The notes: generated by a model from the letters alone, not told the origin. Positions 50,531 through 62,347 are shown, counted from the first letter of the stretch. The stretch is DNA of 64,000 nucleotides from Deinococcus aquaedulcis (GCF_019693445.1 NZ_JAHRBL010000001.1:496001-560000); one strand, 5' to 3'. Program-made: numbers and translations.

Positions 50531-50570
50531 GGGGGCGCGGCCCGGCCGGTGCGCTAGGGTGAGGCCCGAC

Positions 50571-50612
50571 ATGCACCCTCACCCTCCGTTCCCTGACTGG
50601 GGGCGCCCGTGA
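50571..50612 (+). CDS. Minicistron coupled to meaB
   Basis: ATG frame of 13 residues (MHPHPPFPDWGRP) with GAGG upstream and TAGGGT ten bases before. Its TGA overlaps the meaB GTG (GTGA). A G5 run inside it means one extra base would fuse the frames, so an extended MeaB N-terminus is the alternative. Confidence 0.4.
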   Translation: MHPHPPFPDWGRP

Positions 50613-51559
50613 GCGCTCCTTCTGCCCCGCCCACGGGCCCGCTGCTGGAGCGCTACCGCGCCGGGGACCTGCGCGCCCTGGCCCGCGCCGTCACCCTGGC
50701 TGAGGCGGGACTGGACGGCGCCCGGCCGCTGCTGCGCGCCGCCCGGCAGCGGGCCGCGCGGGGTGAGCGCGCCGTGGTACTGGGCGTGACTGGCAGCCCT
50801 GGCAGCGGCAAAAGCACCCTGGTGGACGCCCTGATTGCCGCCCTGCGTGCCCGGGGGCAGCGGGTGGCGGTGCTGGCGGTGGACCCCAGCAGCCCCTACA
50901 GCGGCGGGGCGATTCTGGGCGACCGCATTCGCATGCTGCGTCACCACGCCGACCCCGGGGTGTTCGTGCGCTCGCTGGCCAGCCGGGGCGCGCTGGGCGG
51001 CCTCTCGGAGCGCACCCCGGGCGTGCTGGCCCTGATGGAAGGGGCGGGTTTCGACTGGGTGATTCTGGAAACCGTGGGCGTGGGCCAGAGCGAGGTGGAC
51101 ATCGCCGCTGCCTGCGACCACACCCTGCTGGTGCTGACCCCGGCGGGCGGCGACGGCGTGCAGGCCTTCAAGGCGGGCATCATGGAAATCGCCGATGTGA
51201 TTGCCGTGAACAAGGCCGACCTGCCCGGCGCCGACCGCACCGTGCGCGAGCTGATGGCCGCGCAGGGCCTGGGCGCCCACGACGAACACACGTGGTTTGC
51301 GCCCATTCGCAAGACTATGGCCGCCAAGGGCGAGGGAATAGACGCCGTGATTGCCGCCGTAGAGGCCCACCGCGCCCACCTGGGGGAAGCCGGGCTGCTG
51401 GCCCGCCGCGAGGCCCGCGCCGAATACGAGGTGCGCACGCTGGTGCAAGAACGCCTGCTGCGCCGCGCCCGCGCCCAGGGCCGCGACCTGTACCAGCGGG
51501 TGGCCCAGGGCGAACTGGACGCCGATCAGGCCGCCGATGACCTGCTGGGGGCCCGGTGA
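50609..51559 (+). CDS. meaB: Methylmalonyl-CoA mutase-associated GTPase MeaB
   Basis: A 316-residue G3E-type GTPase that guards and reloads the B12 cofactor of methylmalonyl-CoA mutase. Walker A VTGSPGSGKST (about residues 57-67), LAVDPSSPYSGGAILGDRIRM, ETVGVGQSEVDIA (switch), VNKADLPGA (specificity NKxD) are all present. The GTG lacks a good Shine-Dalgarno but is overlapped by the TGA of a minicistron, suggesting coupling. Functionally linked to the epimerase gene at 15095; the mutase is not in this window. Confidence 0.94.
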   Translation: MSAPSAPPTGPLLERYRAGDLRALARAVTLAEAGLDGARPLLRAARQRAARGERAVVLGVTGSPGSGKSTLVDALIAALRARGQRVAVLAVDPSSPYSGGAILGDRIRMLRHHADPGVFVRSLASRGALGGLSERTPGVLALMEGAGFDWVILETVGVGQSEVDIAAACDHTLLVLTPAGGDGVQAFKAGIMEIADVIAVNKADLPGADRTVRELMAAQGLGAHDEHTWFAPIRKTMAAKGEGIDAVIAAVEAHRAHLGEAGLLARREARAEYEVRTLVQERLLRRARAQGRDLYQRVAQGELDADQAADDLLGAR

Positions 51560-52095
51560 AGGCCCGCTTGGCCGCGCCGCTGCTGGTGGGCGCCCTGGGC
51601 GCGCAACGCCTGCTGGAACTGCGGGTGGCCCGCGCCAACGAACGCTGGGCACGCGAGCGGGGCGCCGTGGAGTACGGGCAGGCGCATTACCCCCTGTTTT
51701 TTGTGCTGCACCCGGCCTGGCTGCTGGGCACGTTGCTGGAGGGCCGCCGTGCGGGCGCGCGCGTCAGCTGGCCGGCCCTGGGGCTGCTGCTGCTGGCCCA
51801 GCCGCTGCGCTACTGGGTCATTCGCACCCTGGGGCGCTACTGGAACACCCGCATCCTGATTGTGCCGGGGGGGCAGCGGGTCACGGGCGGGCCCTTTCGC
51901 TACCTGAAGCACCCCAACTACGCGGTGGTGGCCCTGGAGCTGGCGGCGGCCCCGCTGGCGGTGGGCGCGTGGCGCACCGCCCTGGCTTTTACCCTGCTGA
52001 ACGCCGCCTTGCTGCTGGGCCTGCGCATTCCCGCCGAGGAAGCGGCGCTCCGGGCGTACGCCCAGGGAAAGCCGGACACCCAGGGCAGAGAGTGA
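51556..52095 (+). CDS. Isoprenylcysteine carboxyl methyltransferase-like protein
   Basis: A 179-residue integral membrane methyltransferase of the ICMT/NnrU-like family. The SAM-binding region LGRYWNTRILIVPGGQRVTGGPFRYLKHPNYAVV is typical. About four hydrophobic helices. The GTG start overlaps the meaB stop (GTGA). Lipid or quinone-like substrate likely; not determined. Confidence 0.85.
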   Translation: MKARLAAPLLVGALGAQRLLELRVARANERWARERGAVEYGQAHYPLFFVLHPAWLLGTLLEGRRAGARVSWPALGLLLLAQPLRYWVIRTLGRYWNTRILIVPGGQRVTGGPFRYLKHPNYAVVALELAAAPLAVGAWRTALAFTLLNAALLLGLRIPAEEAALRAYAQGKPDTQGRE

Positions 52096-52186
52096 GCCTG
52101 GAGAGAGAACCCTCGCCGGACATCCCGCTCACTGATCCACGGTGCCCCAGTCGGTGTGGCTGCGGTTTAGGCGGGCCGGGCACAGC

Positions 52187-52210
52187 AAAAGGGGGCCCTC
52201 GCCGGACCCC
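52187..52210 (-). terminator. Terminator of the minus-strand gene at 52229
   Basis: On the minus strand GGGG-U-CC pairs with GG-G-CCCC around GGCGA, then CUUUUG. Confidence 0.65.
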
Positions 52211-52228
52211 ACATAGACTGCCGCTCAA

Positions 52229-52735
52229 TTACTCCGGCTGCGGAATGCGGCGCTCGAACACCAGCCCGCCGGGGGTATCGGCCAGCAGCACCGGCACCAG
52301 CAGGGGCACGCCCTGAAACTCCAGCCGGGCCCGGCCCAGGCCATTGGTGCGCTCCACGGCCGCCGCCAGGGCCTGTACCCGCCAGCCCAGGTGCTCGGCG
52401 TGCAGCAGGGCCTGCAGTTCCGCCGAGCCGTCGGTGAGTTCGGGAGTCAGCAGGGCGGCGCTGGGGCGGCCACGCACGTCGCGCATGTCCGGCAGGTCGT
52501 GCAGGCCCAGCACCGGGTCAAAGGGCGCCAGATACGTGCCGCGCAGCGAGGCGGTGGCCGCCGCCAGGGCCTCGGCGCCGGGCAGGGCCACCAGCACGTC
52601 CACCTCGGGCAGGCGGGCGCTGAAATACTCCGCCAGGGCCTGCACCGCCACGCCGGGCAGGTCCAGCAGCCGGGCACGCACCCCGTCCACGCTGGGCAGG
52701 GCACTGGCGATGGCGTCACGGAACACGGCGGGCAT
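52229..52735 (-). CDS. Hypothetical protein, remotely phosphoribosyltransferase-like
   Basis: A 168-residue alpha/beta protein. VDVLVALPGAEALAAATASLRGTYLAPFDPV and SAALLTPELTDGSAELQALLHAEHLGWRVQALAAAVER follow the strand-loop-helix order of type I phosphoribosyltransferases, but the acidic PRPP loop is degenerate (TPELTDGS). Function not claimed. TAAGCT six bases upstream sets the start. It is divergent from the MFS gene across a palindrome. Confidence 0.6.
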   Translation of the reverse strand: MPAVFRDAIASALPSVDGVRARLLDLPGVAVQALAEYFSARLPEVDVLVALPGAEALAAATASLRGTYLAPFDPVLGLHDLPDMRDVRGRPSAALLTPELTDGSAELQALLHAEHLGWRVQALAAAVERTNGLGRARLEFQGVPLLVPVLLADTPGGLVFERRIPQPE

Positions 52736-52741
52736 GGCCCG

Positions 52742-52747
52742 AGCTTA
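52742..52747 (-). promoter_or_regulatory. Leaderless -10 box
   Basis: TAAGCT on the minus strand, six bases before the ATG at 52735. Confidence 0.55.
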
Positions 52748-52765
52748 AGGCGCCCTGTCTTGCAC

Positions 52766-52789
52766 AACTGTCACATTCCTGTGACAGTT
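52766..52789. promoter_or_regulatory. Perfect palindromic operator candidate
   Basis: AACTGTCACA and TGTGACAGTT, exact complements, separated by TTCC. It covers the expected -35 region of the leftward gene and lies about 80 bp upstream of the MFS -10 box. Confidence 0.7.
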
Positions 52790-52867
52790 CACCTGACGGG
52801 TGTCTGAAGACGGCCAGCAAGGAGAGGGGCTGGCCCGGCAGACCGGACAGGCCCCAGACAACAGGCG

Positions 52868-52873
52868 TACCCT
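52868..52873 (+). promoter_or_regulatory. Leaderless -10 box of the MFS gene
   Basis: TACCCT, seven bases before the ATG at 52881. Confidence 0.6.
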
Positions 52874-52880
52874 GGCCGCC

Positions 52881-54041
52881 ATGCAGGCCCGCCTCGCCAC
52901 CACCGGCCACGCCACTGCCATTGCGCTGGCGGTCACTGCCGGGCACTTCATCAACGATGCCTACGGCGCCATGCTGACCCCGCTGACCCCGGCCCTGCAG
53001 GCCAAGTACGGCGTGAGTATCGCCGCCGTGACCTTTCTGTCCAGCGTGTACTCGCTGACCAGTTCGGTGCTGCAGCCCCTGCTGGGCATTCTGGGCGAGC
53101 GCCTGGACCGCCGCTACGCCGCTGCGTTGGGCCCGCTGCTCACCGGCCTGGGCCTGACCCTGATGGGCTTCATGCCCTGGTTTGGCGCGCTGGTGCTGCT
53201 GGTGGCGGTGGCGGGCTTTGGCAGCGGGTTTTTCCACCCGGCCGGGGCCGCCTATGTCGCCCAGCACAGCCCGCCCGACAAACGGGGTCTGTGGGCCAGC
53301 CTGTTCAGCGCCGGGGGCACGGCCGGCATGGCGCTGGGGCCGGTCTTTGCGGGGGTGGGCCTCACGCATCTGCCCTGGTTCGCCCTGATCGGCGCGGCGG
53401 TGGCGGCCCTGACCTTTGCCGTCACCCCGGCGGGGGTGCAAAAAGCTCGGCGCGTGTCGCTGGTGGAATACGCCGGTATTTTCCGGGGACCGCTAGCGTG
53501 GTTGTGGGGCATGGCGGTGCTGCGCTCACTGGCCAGCATGGGCTACAACGCCATGCTGCCCTTCATCCTGCTGGGCCGGGGCTACGGTCCGCGCGAGGTG
53601 GGCCTGACGCTGGGGGTCTATTCCGTGGCCAGCGCGGTGGGCGGCATCATCGGCGGGCGCCTGAGTGACCGTCACGGGCGGGTGCCGGTGCTGCGCGGCG
53701 CCATTCTCACCACCATTCCCCTGTTTGCGGGCCTCATTCTGTCCAGTCCAGGCGACTGGTGGTTTTATCCTTTGACCTTCGTGGTGGGGGCCGCTGTGAA
53801 CGCCAGCATTCCGGTGGGCGTGGTGGCCGCCCAGGAATACGCGCCGGGGCATGTGGCGGTGGCCAGTTCGATCATGATGGGCTTTTCCTGGGGCTTTGCG
53901 GGGCTGCTGCTGTTCTTGGTGGGGGCTCTGGCCGATGTGACCAGCCCCGTCACGGCGGCGCTGGCCAGCCTCGCCCTGCTGCTGCCCAGCGCCCTGATTG
54001 CGGCGCGCCTGCCCGAGCCACCCCGGGCCGAACTGAAGTAG
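52881..54041 (+). CDS. MFS transporter, fosmidomycin-resistance-like
   Basis: A 386-residue 12-helix major facilitator of the Fsr-like/drug-efflux type. Early GHFINDAYGAMLTPLTPALQ and FFHPAGAAYVAQHSPPDKRGLWASLFSAGG are family blocks; GRLSDRHGRVPVL is the repeated MFS loop. It probably exports a small molecule. The ATP-grasp ligase gene follows 163 bp downstream on the same strand, a pairing seen in small peptide biosynthesis loci. Start from the leaderless box. Confidence 0.9.
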   Translation: MQARLATTGHATAIALAVTAGHFINDAYGAMLTPLTPALQAKYGVSIAAVTFLSSVYSLTSSVLQPLLGILGERLDRRYAAALGPLLTGLGLTLMGFMPWFGALVLLVAVAGFGSGFFHPAGAAYVAQHSPPDKRGLWASLFSAGGTAGMALGPVFAGVGLTHLPWFALIGAAVAALTFAVTPAGVQKARRVSLVEYAGIFRGPLAWLWGMAVLRSLASMGYNAMLPFILLGRGYGPREVGLTLGVYSVASAVGGIIGGRLSDRHGRVPVLRGAILTTIPLFAGLILSSPGDWWFYPLTFVVGAAVNASIPVGVVAAQEYAPGHVAVASSIMMGFSWGFAGLLLFLVGALADVTSPVTAALASLALLLPSALIAARLPEPPRAELK

Positions 54042-54204
54042 AGCGGCGTCCTTTAGGGGCGGCAACAGCGGCCAGAGGCGACAGGGTGAGACTAGGCCCA
54101 GCCCCATGTGCGGTCTCTGGGCGGGCGTCCGTCCCCTATGCTGCGCGGGCGGCCCGGGTCGCCTGGGCCCACGCCCACCAGCCCAGCCCCGGCGAAAGGA
54201 ACCC

Positions 54205-55509
54205 ATGCCCCACCCCCACATCCTGCTGCTGACCCTGCACGATCCCACCGAATTTGCCTTTCCAGCGTGGCTGCCCGGGCTGCCTCCCGGCGCGCTGAGC
54301 CTGGTGCTGGACGGAGACAGCGTGACGGCCGAAGACCTGACGGCCCTGGCGGCTGACCCGGCCTACGGCTTTGTGCGCGCCTACCCCAACTACCTGAACA
54401 ACGGCAACGTGTATGCCGATCTGGACGCCCTGCACCGCACGCGCCCCGTGACCCACATCCTGGCCTTTGGCGAGGACGATGTGCTGCGGGCCGCCCGCCT
54501 GCGCGAACGCTGGGGCCTGCCGGGGCAGGGGGTGGCCAGCGCCGCGTCCTTCCGCGACAAGGTGCTGGCCCGCGCCCAGGTGCAGGCGGCGGGGGTGCCG
54601 GCCCACGCGGGCGCCGCCCTGAACGGCCCGCTGGACCTGCTGGATTTCGTGGCCGTGCATGGCCTGCCCGTCTTCGTAAAGCCCCGGACCAGTTCGGGCT
54701 CGGTCTTTGGGCGCCAGATCGCGGACCCGGCTGCCCTGACGGCCTTTCTGGAAAGCGGTTTTGCCCCGCGTGTGCCCTACGCCGAATACGTCTCAGACCT
54801 GTGCGTCGAAACCTTTCACCCGGGGCGGCTGTACCACGTGGACGGCATCGCGGTTGGCGCCCAGGTGGCCTGGAGCTGGCCCAGCCAGTACCTCACGCCG
54901 GGGCTGGAGATCGGCGCCTTCGCCCAGACGCAGGTGGTGGGCAGCTTCATGCTGAGCCGCCAGGACCCGCTGTTCGGGCCGCTGCAAACGTACGCGCGGG
55001 CGGTGTGCGCGGCGCTGAACCTGCCCAGCGGCCACACCTTCCATGCCGAAATTTTTGTGCACGAGGACGGCTCTTTGTCCCTGTGCGAGATCGCCTGCCG
55101 CACCGGCGGGGGCCGCATCAATGACACGCTGCACCGGGCGGGCGGCCCGAACCTGAACGAGTGGCAGTGCCGCCTGCAGGCCGGGATGGTGGACGAGGCC
55201 ACCGCACAGGCCCAGCTTCAGACCCTGGAACCGGCGCAGCTGTGCGGCTGGCTGCTCTTCCCGCCGCAGGAGGGCATGTGCCTGCAGGTGCCGGACTTCA
55301 CGGAGCTGCCGGGGGTGCAGTCGGCCCAGCTGAACATTGCTCCCGGCGAGGCGGGCTGGGCGCGGGGCTTCAGTGGGGACGCGGCCGGGCATGTGGTCAT
55401 GGGTGCCCCGGACGGTCCTGCGCTGGCGCGGGCCATGGGGGCAGCCCTGGCGCGGGTGCAGGAGGGTTTGGTGTTTGGCCCGGCAGAAGTGGCTCTGCCG
55501 CCCTGCTGA
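54205..55509 (+). CDS. ATP-grasp domain ligase, unassigned
   Basis: A 434-residue ATP-grasp carboxylate-amine ligase. N-terminal pre-grasp domain (about 1-110), then ATP binding: ASFRDKVLARAQVQAAGVPAHAG, VFVKPRTSSGSVFGRQI, YAEYVSDLCVETFHPG, and the Mg site FHAEIFVHEDGSLSLCEIACRTGGGRIND. It resembles L-amino-acid ligases and other small-molecule ATP-grasp enzymes rather than housekeeping ones. GAAAGGA precedes the ATG. Product unknown; the neighbouring exporter suggests an exported conjugate. Confidence 0.85.
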   Translation: MPHPHILLLTLHDPTEFAFPAWLPGLPPGALSLVLDGDSVTAEDLTALAADPAYGFVRAYPNYLNNGNVYADLDALHRTRPVTHILAFGEDDVLRAARLRERWGLPGQGVASAASFRDKVLARAQVQAAGVPAHAGAALNGPLDLLDFVAVHGLPVFVKPRTSSGSVFGRQIADPAALTAFLESGFAPRVPYAEYVSDLCVETFHPGRLYHVDGIAVGAQVAWSWPSQYLTPGLEIGAFAQTQVVGSFMLSRQDPLFGPLQTYARAVCAALNLPSGHTFHAEIFVHEDGSLSLCEIACRTGGGRINDTLHRAGGPNLNEWQCRLQAGMVDEATAQAQLQTLEPAQLCGWLLFPPQEGMCLQVPDFTELPGVQSAQLNIAPGEAGWARGFSGDAAGHVVMGAPDGPALARAMGAALARVQEGLVFGPAEVALPPC

Positions 55510-55539
55510 CATGACGTTTGAACAATTCCGGAATTTTTC

Positions 55540-55600
55540 TGACCGGAGGGACCCACAGAGCGGCGGGGCAGAGAGGGAAAAGAGACGGATTGCCGGGCAT
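55540..55600 (+). repeat. Dispersed intergenic repeat, copy F
   Basis: GAGGGACCCACAGAGCGGCG then GGCAGAGAGGGAAAAGAG, the same core as copies C and G. Confidence 0.5.
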
Positions 55601-55730
55601 GGGGCTGAAACAGCGCCGGGGGCGGGGAACAGCCCGTTCGTTTCTGGATGATCCGGCAATGGACGGCAGCCCGGATGACGGCTTCATCGGCTGCGCCCAA
55701 AGGTGGATGCCGGGCCCAGGGGCAGGCCGG

Positions 55731-55736
55731 TACGGT
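55731..55736 (+). promoter_or_regulatory. Leaderless -10 box
   Basis: TACGGT, six bases before the GTG at 55743. Confidence 0.55.
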
Positions 55737-55742
55737 GCCAGG

Positions 55743-56132
55743 GTGCCCACCTTTGCCGAACTTGGCTTTCTCCTGCTTGCCCTGGGCGGCCCACTGGTGC
55801 TGTACCGCTTGATTCCTTCAACCCGCCACCTGCCCAGATTCACCGGGCCGCAGCGTGGGGGGCTCCTGGCCCTGGATCTGATCCGGGTTGCGGGCTGCCT
55901 GTTCTTGCCCTACGCGCTGACAGCGCTTCTGAGCACCCTCTGGGACACCCATTTCGGCTGGTGCGCAAAGGTGGATCTGACGGCGCAGTGCTGGGATCAC
56001 CTGAGCATGGGGCTCTTGACCTGGGGCCTCGCAGTGGGCGTCACGGCCCCACTGCTGACCGGCCTGATCTGGGTGACGCGCCCACTGGGCCAGAACGCTG
56101 ATGGTCAGGGGAAGAAACGCCCTCTAGGGTGA
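55743..56132 (+). CDS. Small membrane protein of unknown function
   Basis: A 129-residue protein with about three hydrophobic helices (ELGFLLLALGGPLVLYRLI, VAGCLFLPYALTALLSTL, LLTWGLAVGVTAPLLTGLIWV). No family recognised. The GTG is chosen from the leaderless box; the upstream extension of the frame passes through repeat copy F. Confidence 0.6.
   Translation: MPTFAELGFLLLALGGPLVLYRLIPSTRHLPRFTGPQRGGLLALDLIRVAGCLFLPYALTALLSTLWDTHFGWCAKVDLTAQCWDHLSMGLLTWGLAVGVTAPLLTGLIWVTRPLGQNADGQGKKRPLG
56125..56130 (+). promoter_or_regulatory. Leaderless -10 box inside the preceding gene end
   Basis: TAGGGT, six bases before the ATG at 56137 and overlapping the last codons of the previous gene. Confidence 0.55.
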
Positions 56133-56136
56133 GGGT

Positions 56137-56703
56137 ATGTTGATTGTGCTTGCGGGCGCCTCTGGTTCGGGGAAAAGCACGTTGCTGCCCTGGCTGAAGG
56201 CGGTGCAGCCCGACATTCGCTGGCATGACTTCGATGAACGCTGGGTGGGCGGCGGCAAGCGGGAGCGCCAGCAACTCACCGAAGGCTGGATTCAGACGGC
56301 CCTGCACAGTCCCCGGCCCCTGGGCCTGCTGGGGCCCTGCCCACGGGGTGAAGTGCTGGCGGCCCCTGGGGCCCAGCACCTGAGTGCCGTTCATCATCTG
56401 CTGCTGGACGTGGCCGACCCCGAACGGGTGCGTCGCCTGCGGGCGCGCGGGGACGGGCACGCCACCCAGGACATGCTGAACTGGGCGGCGTGGTTGCGGG
56501 CGCATCAGGTTCTGGCCGACTGGGAACCCCAGGTCCTGACCGACGATGCCTGGGAGGAGATGCGCTGGCCCCAGTGGCAGGCGGCTCCCCAGACAACGTG
56601 GCCGGGGCAGACGCTGGACACCACGGGCCTGACGCCGGAACAGACGGCGCAGCGCGTACAGGTCTGGCTGCATGGGCCGCCTGGGTTGGCCGAGGCCCAC
56701 TGA
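56137..56703 (+). CDS. P-loop kinase-like protein
   Basis: A 188-residue protein opening MLIVLAGASGSGKSTLLPWL, a perfect Walker A of the small-molecule kinase type. HDFDERWVG may bind substrate, and VADPERVRRLRARGDGHA resembles the lid segment. It probably phosphorylates or senses a nucleotide-like compound; identity unknown. Confidence 0.7.
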   Translation: MLIVLAGASGSGKSTLLPWLKAVQPDIRWHDFDERWVGGGKRERQQLTEGWIQTALHSPRPLGLLGPCPRGEVLAAPGAQHLSAVHHLLLDVADPERVRRLRARGDGHATQDMLNWAAWLRAHQVLADWEPQVLTDDAWEEMRWPQWQAAPQTTWPGQTLDTTGLTPEQTAQRVQVWLHGPPGLAEAH

Positions 56704-56868
56704 CAGCGGGCCCCAGAAAGGGTGGCGTGGACGTGAGGTGAGGCTACTGTCTGGCTTCAGGGTGAAACGGGCCGCTGCTGTGAGCGCGCGCTGGCGGAAG
56801 TGAGGCTGTCTCCAGATGAGCTTCCTGGCTCACCTAGCCGCCCTGGCCTTCCCTTCACGCGGCCCGCC

Positions 56869-56874
56869 TATCCT
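56869..56874 (+). promoter_or_regulatory. Leaderless -10 box before glcF
   Basis: TATCCT, seven bases before the ATG at 56882. Confidence 0.6.
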
Positions 56875-56881
56875 GTGGCGC

Positions 56882-56895
56882 ATGACGGGGGCTGT

Positions 56896-56899
<4 letters not shown>
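56882..56899 (+). CDS. Five-codon minicistron overlapping the glcF start
   Basis: ATG ACG GGG GCT GTG TGA sits at the ideal leaderless position; its TGA overlaps the glcF GTG. The alternative is a missing G in the G5 run, which would place this ATG in frame with glcF. Confidence 0.4.
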
Positions 56900-58169
<1,270 letters not shown>

Positions 58170-58173
<4 letters not shown>

Positions 58174-59588
58174 GTGGGAAGTGGGGAGTGGGAAGTGGGA
58201 AAAGACAGGCCTCCGGTCCTCCTCCCCACTCCCCACTCGCCACGGACCTCCTGCGCCGCCTGCCCTCCCACCAGGTGCTCACCACCCTCGCCGAGCGGCG
58301 CAATTACCGCTACGACGCCATTCAGTTCGGGGAAACGCCGCTGGCGGTGGTGCTGCCCGAGACCACGGCCGATGTGGTGGCGGCGGTGCAGGCGGCGCGG
58401 GCGGCCGGGGTGCCGGTGGTGGGGCGCGGCGCGGCCAGCGGGCTTTCGGGGGGCGCGGCGCCGTTGGAACCGGGACTGGTGATCTCGTTTACCCGCATGA
58501 CCGGGCTGCGCATAGACCCCGCCCGGCGCGAGGCCCGCGCGCAGGCAGGCGTGGTCACGCTGGCGGTCAGCGAGGCCGCGCGCCCCCACGGCCTGATTTA
58601 CCCACCCGACCCGGCCTCCTTCCGCACCAGCACCATCGGGGGCAATCTGGCGGAGAATGCGGGCGGCCCCATGTGCTTCAAGTACGGCGTGACCGGCGAT
58701 TACGTGCGGGCGCTGCAGGTGGTGGACGCGGCCGGCGAGGTTCACGAACTGACCCGCGACGCCTACGATCTGGCCGGCCTGTTCATTGGCTCCGAGGGCA
58801 CCCTGGGCCTGATGACCGAGGCCACGCTGCGCCTCGTGCCGCCCCCGCGCGTGACCCGCACCCTGATGGCCCATTTCCCGGAGGTGGGGGCGTGTGCCGA
58901 GGCGGTGAGTCAGGCGATTGCGGCGGGCGCTGTGCCCAGCAAGCTGGAATTCATGGACCGCGCCTGCACGAACGCCGTCGAGGACTACCTGAGCCTGGGC
59001 CTGCCCCGGGGCGCCGAGGCCGTGCTGCTCGTGGACACCGACGGCGACGACCTGCCCACCGTGGAAGAGGAGCGCGCCCTGGTGGAAGCGGCCTGCGTGG
59101 CGGCGGGCGGCACCGTGCGCCGCGCCGGGACCGACGCCGAGGCCGCCGCACTGTGGCAGGCGCGGCGCAGCGTCAGCCCCGCCCTGGGCCGCATTCGCCC
59201 GCAGCGCATGAATGAGGACATCGCCGTGCCCCGCTCCGCCCTGCCCGAAGTGGTGCGCGAAATCCGCGCCCTGGGCGACGCCAGCGCCTTCACGGTGGTG
59301 CAGTTTGGCCACATTGGCGATGGCAACCTGCACCCCAACATCCTCTTTGACCCCCGCCATGACGACCCACACGCGGTGCATGACCTCGCCCACCGCATCG
59401 CCCTGGTGGCGCTGCGGCACGGCGGCGTTCTCAGCGGCGAGCACGGCATCGGCACCATGAAACGCGATTTCATGCGCGACGCCGTGGATCCCGTGACCCT
59501 GGGCGCCCTGTGGTCGGTCAAGGGTGCGCTGGACCCGGCCGGGCTGCTGAATCCAGGCAAGGTGCTGCCGGAAGAGGTGAAGGGGTGA
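58170..59588 (+). CDS. glcD: Glycolate oxidase FAD subunit
   Basis: A 472-residue FAD-linked oxidase. FAD-binding PCMH motifs: [16 protein letters not shown] and [20 protein letters not shown]; the C-terminal cap holds [14 protein letters not shown] and [13 protein letters not shown]. It oxidises glycolate to glyoxylate with GlcE/GlcF. The GTG start overlaps the glcF stop. The first ~24 residues ([15 protein letters not shown] then PPPHSPLAT) are encoded by the GT-rich repeat and its inverted partner, so the repeat has entered the coding sequence. Confidence 0.94.
58174..58242 (+). repeat. GT-rich tract with inverted partner and G-quadruplex motif in glcD
   Basis: GTGGGAAGTGGGGAGTGGG ending in GGGAAAAG, then an inverted CCCCACTCCCCACT at 58223-58237. 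58176-58199 is a canonical four-tract G-quadruplex motif (G3 loops of 3-4 nt). Confidence 0.7.
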
Positions 59589-59616
59589 GGGGTGATGGTC
59601 GAAGGAAGATGGTGAA
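59584..59616 (+). repeat. GT-rich tract after glcD
   Basis: GGGGTGAGGGGTGATGG and following GAAGATGGTGAAG begin at the glcD stop. Confidence 0.45.
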
Positions 59617-59693
59617 GCGTCGGGGGTGGGGCGATGGGGCTACCGGCTCCGCCCTGAGATTCAGGCGTCAAAGCCTGTTCGTGCAGTCAGCAT

Positions 59694-59729
59694 CCTTTTC
59701 CATCAACCATCACCCATCAACCATCCCCA
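59694..59729 (-). repeat. GT-rich tract, inverse orientation, before glcE
   Basis: On the minus strand GGTTGATGGGTGATGGTTG then GATGGAAAAGG; partner of 59584-59616 and of 391-419. Confidence 0.6.
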
Positions 59730-59744
59730 CGCCGGAGGCGTTCC

Positions 59745-60389
59745 ATGCCTGTTCTTGACCTCTCGCCGGGGGACCAGACGATCACGGTCAGCGGGGACAC
59801 CTCGCTGCCCGAGGTCTATGCGGCGCTGCCAGCCGGGCTGTTTCCGCCGTTTCCGCCTGTGGGCCTGCCGGGCGGGGTGGGCGGGCTGGTGCAGCGTGGG
59901 GGCTTCGGGCAGACCTTTTTCTTTGCCGGGGACGTGCTGGGCGTGACCTTTCGCGCGCCCAGTGGGCGGGTGGTGCGGGCCGGGGGGCGCACGGTCAAGA
60001 ACGTGCAGGGGTATGACCTCACCCGGCCGTTTGTGGGGTCGTTTGGCCTGCTGGGCGAGCCGCTGGACGTGACGCTGCGCCTGCGCCCGGGGGTGCACTG
60101 GGGGCATGTGGTGTATGCGGGGCCCCTGGTGAGCGCCGCGCGCTTCTCCTGGCAGGCACCGGACGGCACCCACGCCCTGCACTTTGGCCACCGGGCCGAG
60201 GTGCAGGCGGCGCTGGCCCTGCCGGGTGCGGTGCCGGTTGCTGTTCCCCCCGATTACACCGCGCTGTTCCCGGGTGGCCTGGGCGTGGGCGAGGGCGGCC
60301 CGCTGCGCGACGTCCGTTTTGGCTGGGTGAATGGGGGAGAGGTGCCCGCCCCGCCCGCCCTGTTCCGCACGCTGGCCGCGCAGCTGTAA
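59745..60389 (+). CDS. glcE: Glycolate oxidase subunit GlcE, short form
   Basis: A 214-residue FAD-binding oxidase subunit, shorter than the ~350-residue Escherichia coli GlcE. Conserved GlcE blocks: [14 protein letters not shown] opening, [59 protein letters not shown]. The C-terminal part is truncated relative to the family. GGAGG precedes the ATG. Third gene of glcFDE, after a 156-bp repeat-bearing gap. Confidence 0.85.
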   Translation: MPVLDLSPGDQTITVSGDTSLPEVYAALPAGLFPPFPPVGLPGGVGGLVQRGGFGQTFFFAGDVLGVTFRAPSGRVVRAGGRTVKNVQGYDLTRPFVGSFGLLGEPLDVTLRLRPGVHWGHVVYAGPLVSAARFSWQAPDGTHALHFGHRAEVQAALALPGAVPVAVPPDYTALFPGGLGVGEGGPLRDVRFGWVNGGEVPAPPALFRTLAAQL

Positions 60390-60425
60390 CCGGCGCAGAT
60401 TCCACTCTGAATGGGCGAGGTCCAG

Positions 60426-60431
60426 TATTCT
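60426..60431 (+). promoter_or_regulatory. Leaderless -10 box of the nucleotidase gene
   Basis: TATTCT, seven bases before the GTG at 60439. Confidence 0.6.
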
Positions 60432-60438
60432 GTGGGGC

Positions 60439-62334
<1,896 letters not shown>

Positions 62335-62347
62335 GCAGGCCACAGGG

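Noticed and set aside
52766..52789. CRP/FNR-type binding site
   Set aside because: The CRP half-sites are in reverse order (TCACA before TGTGA) with a 4-bp spacer, so it does not fit.
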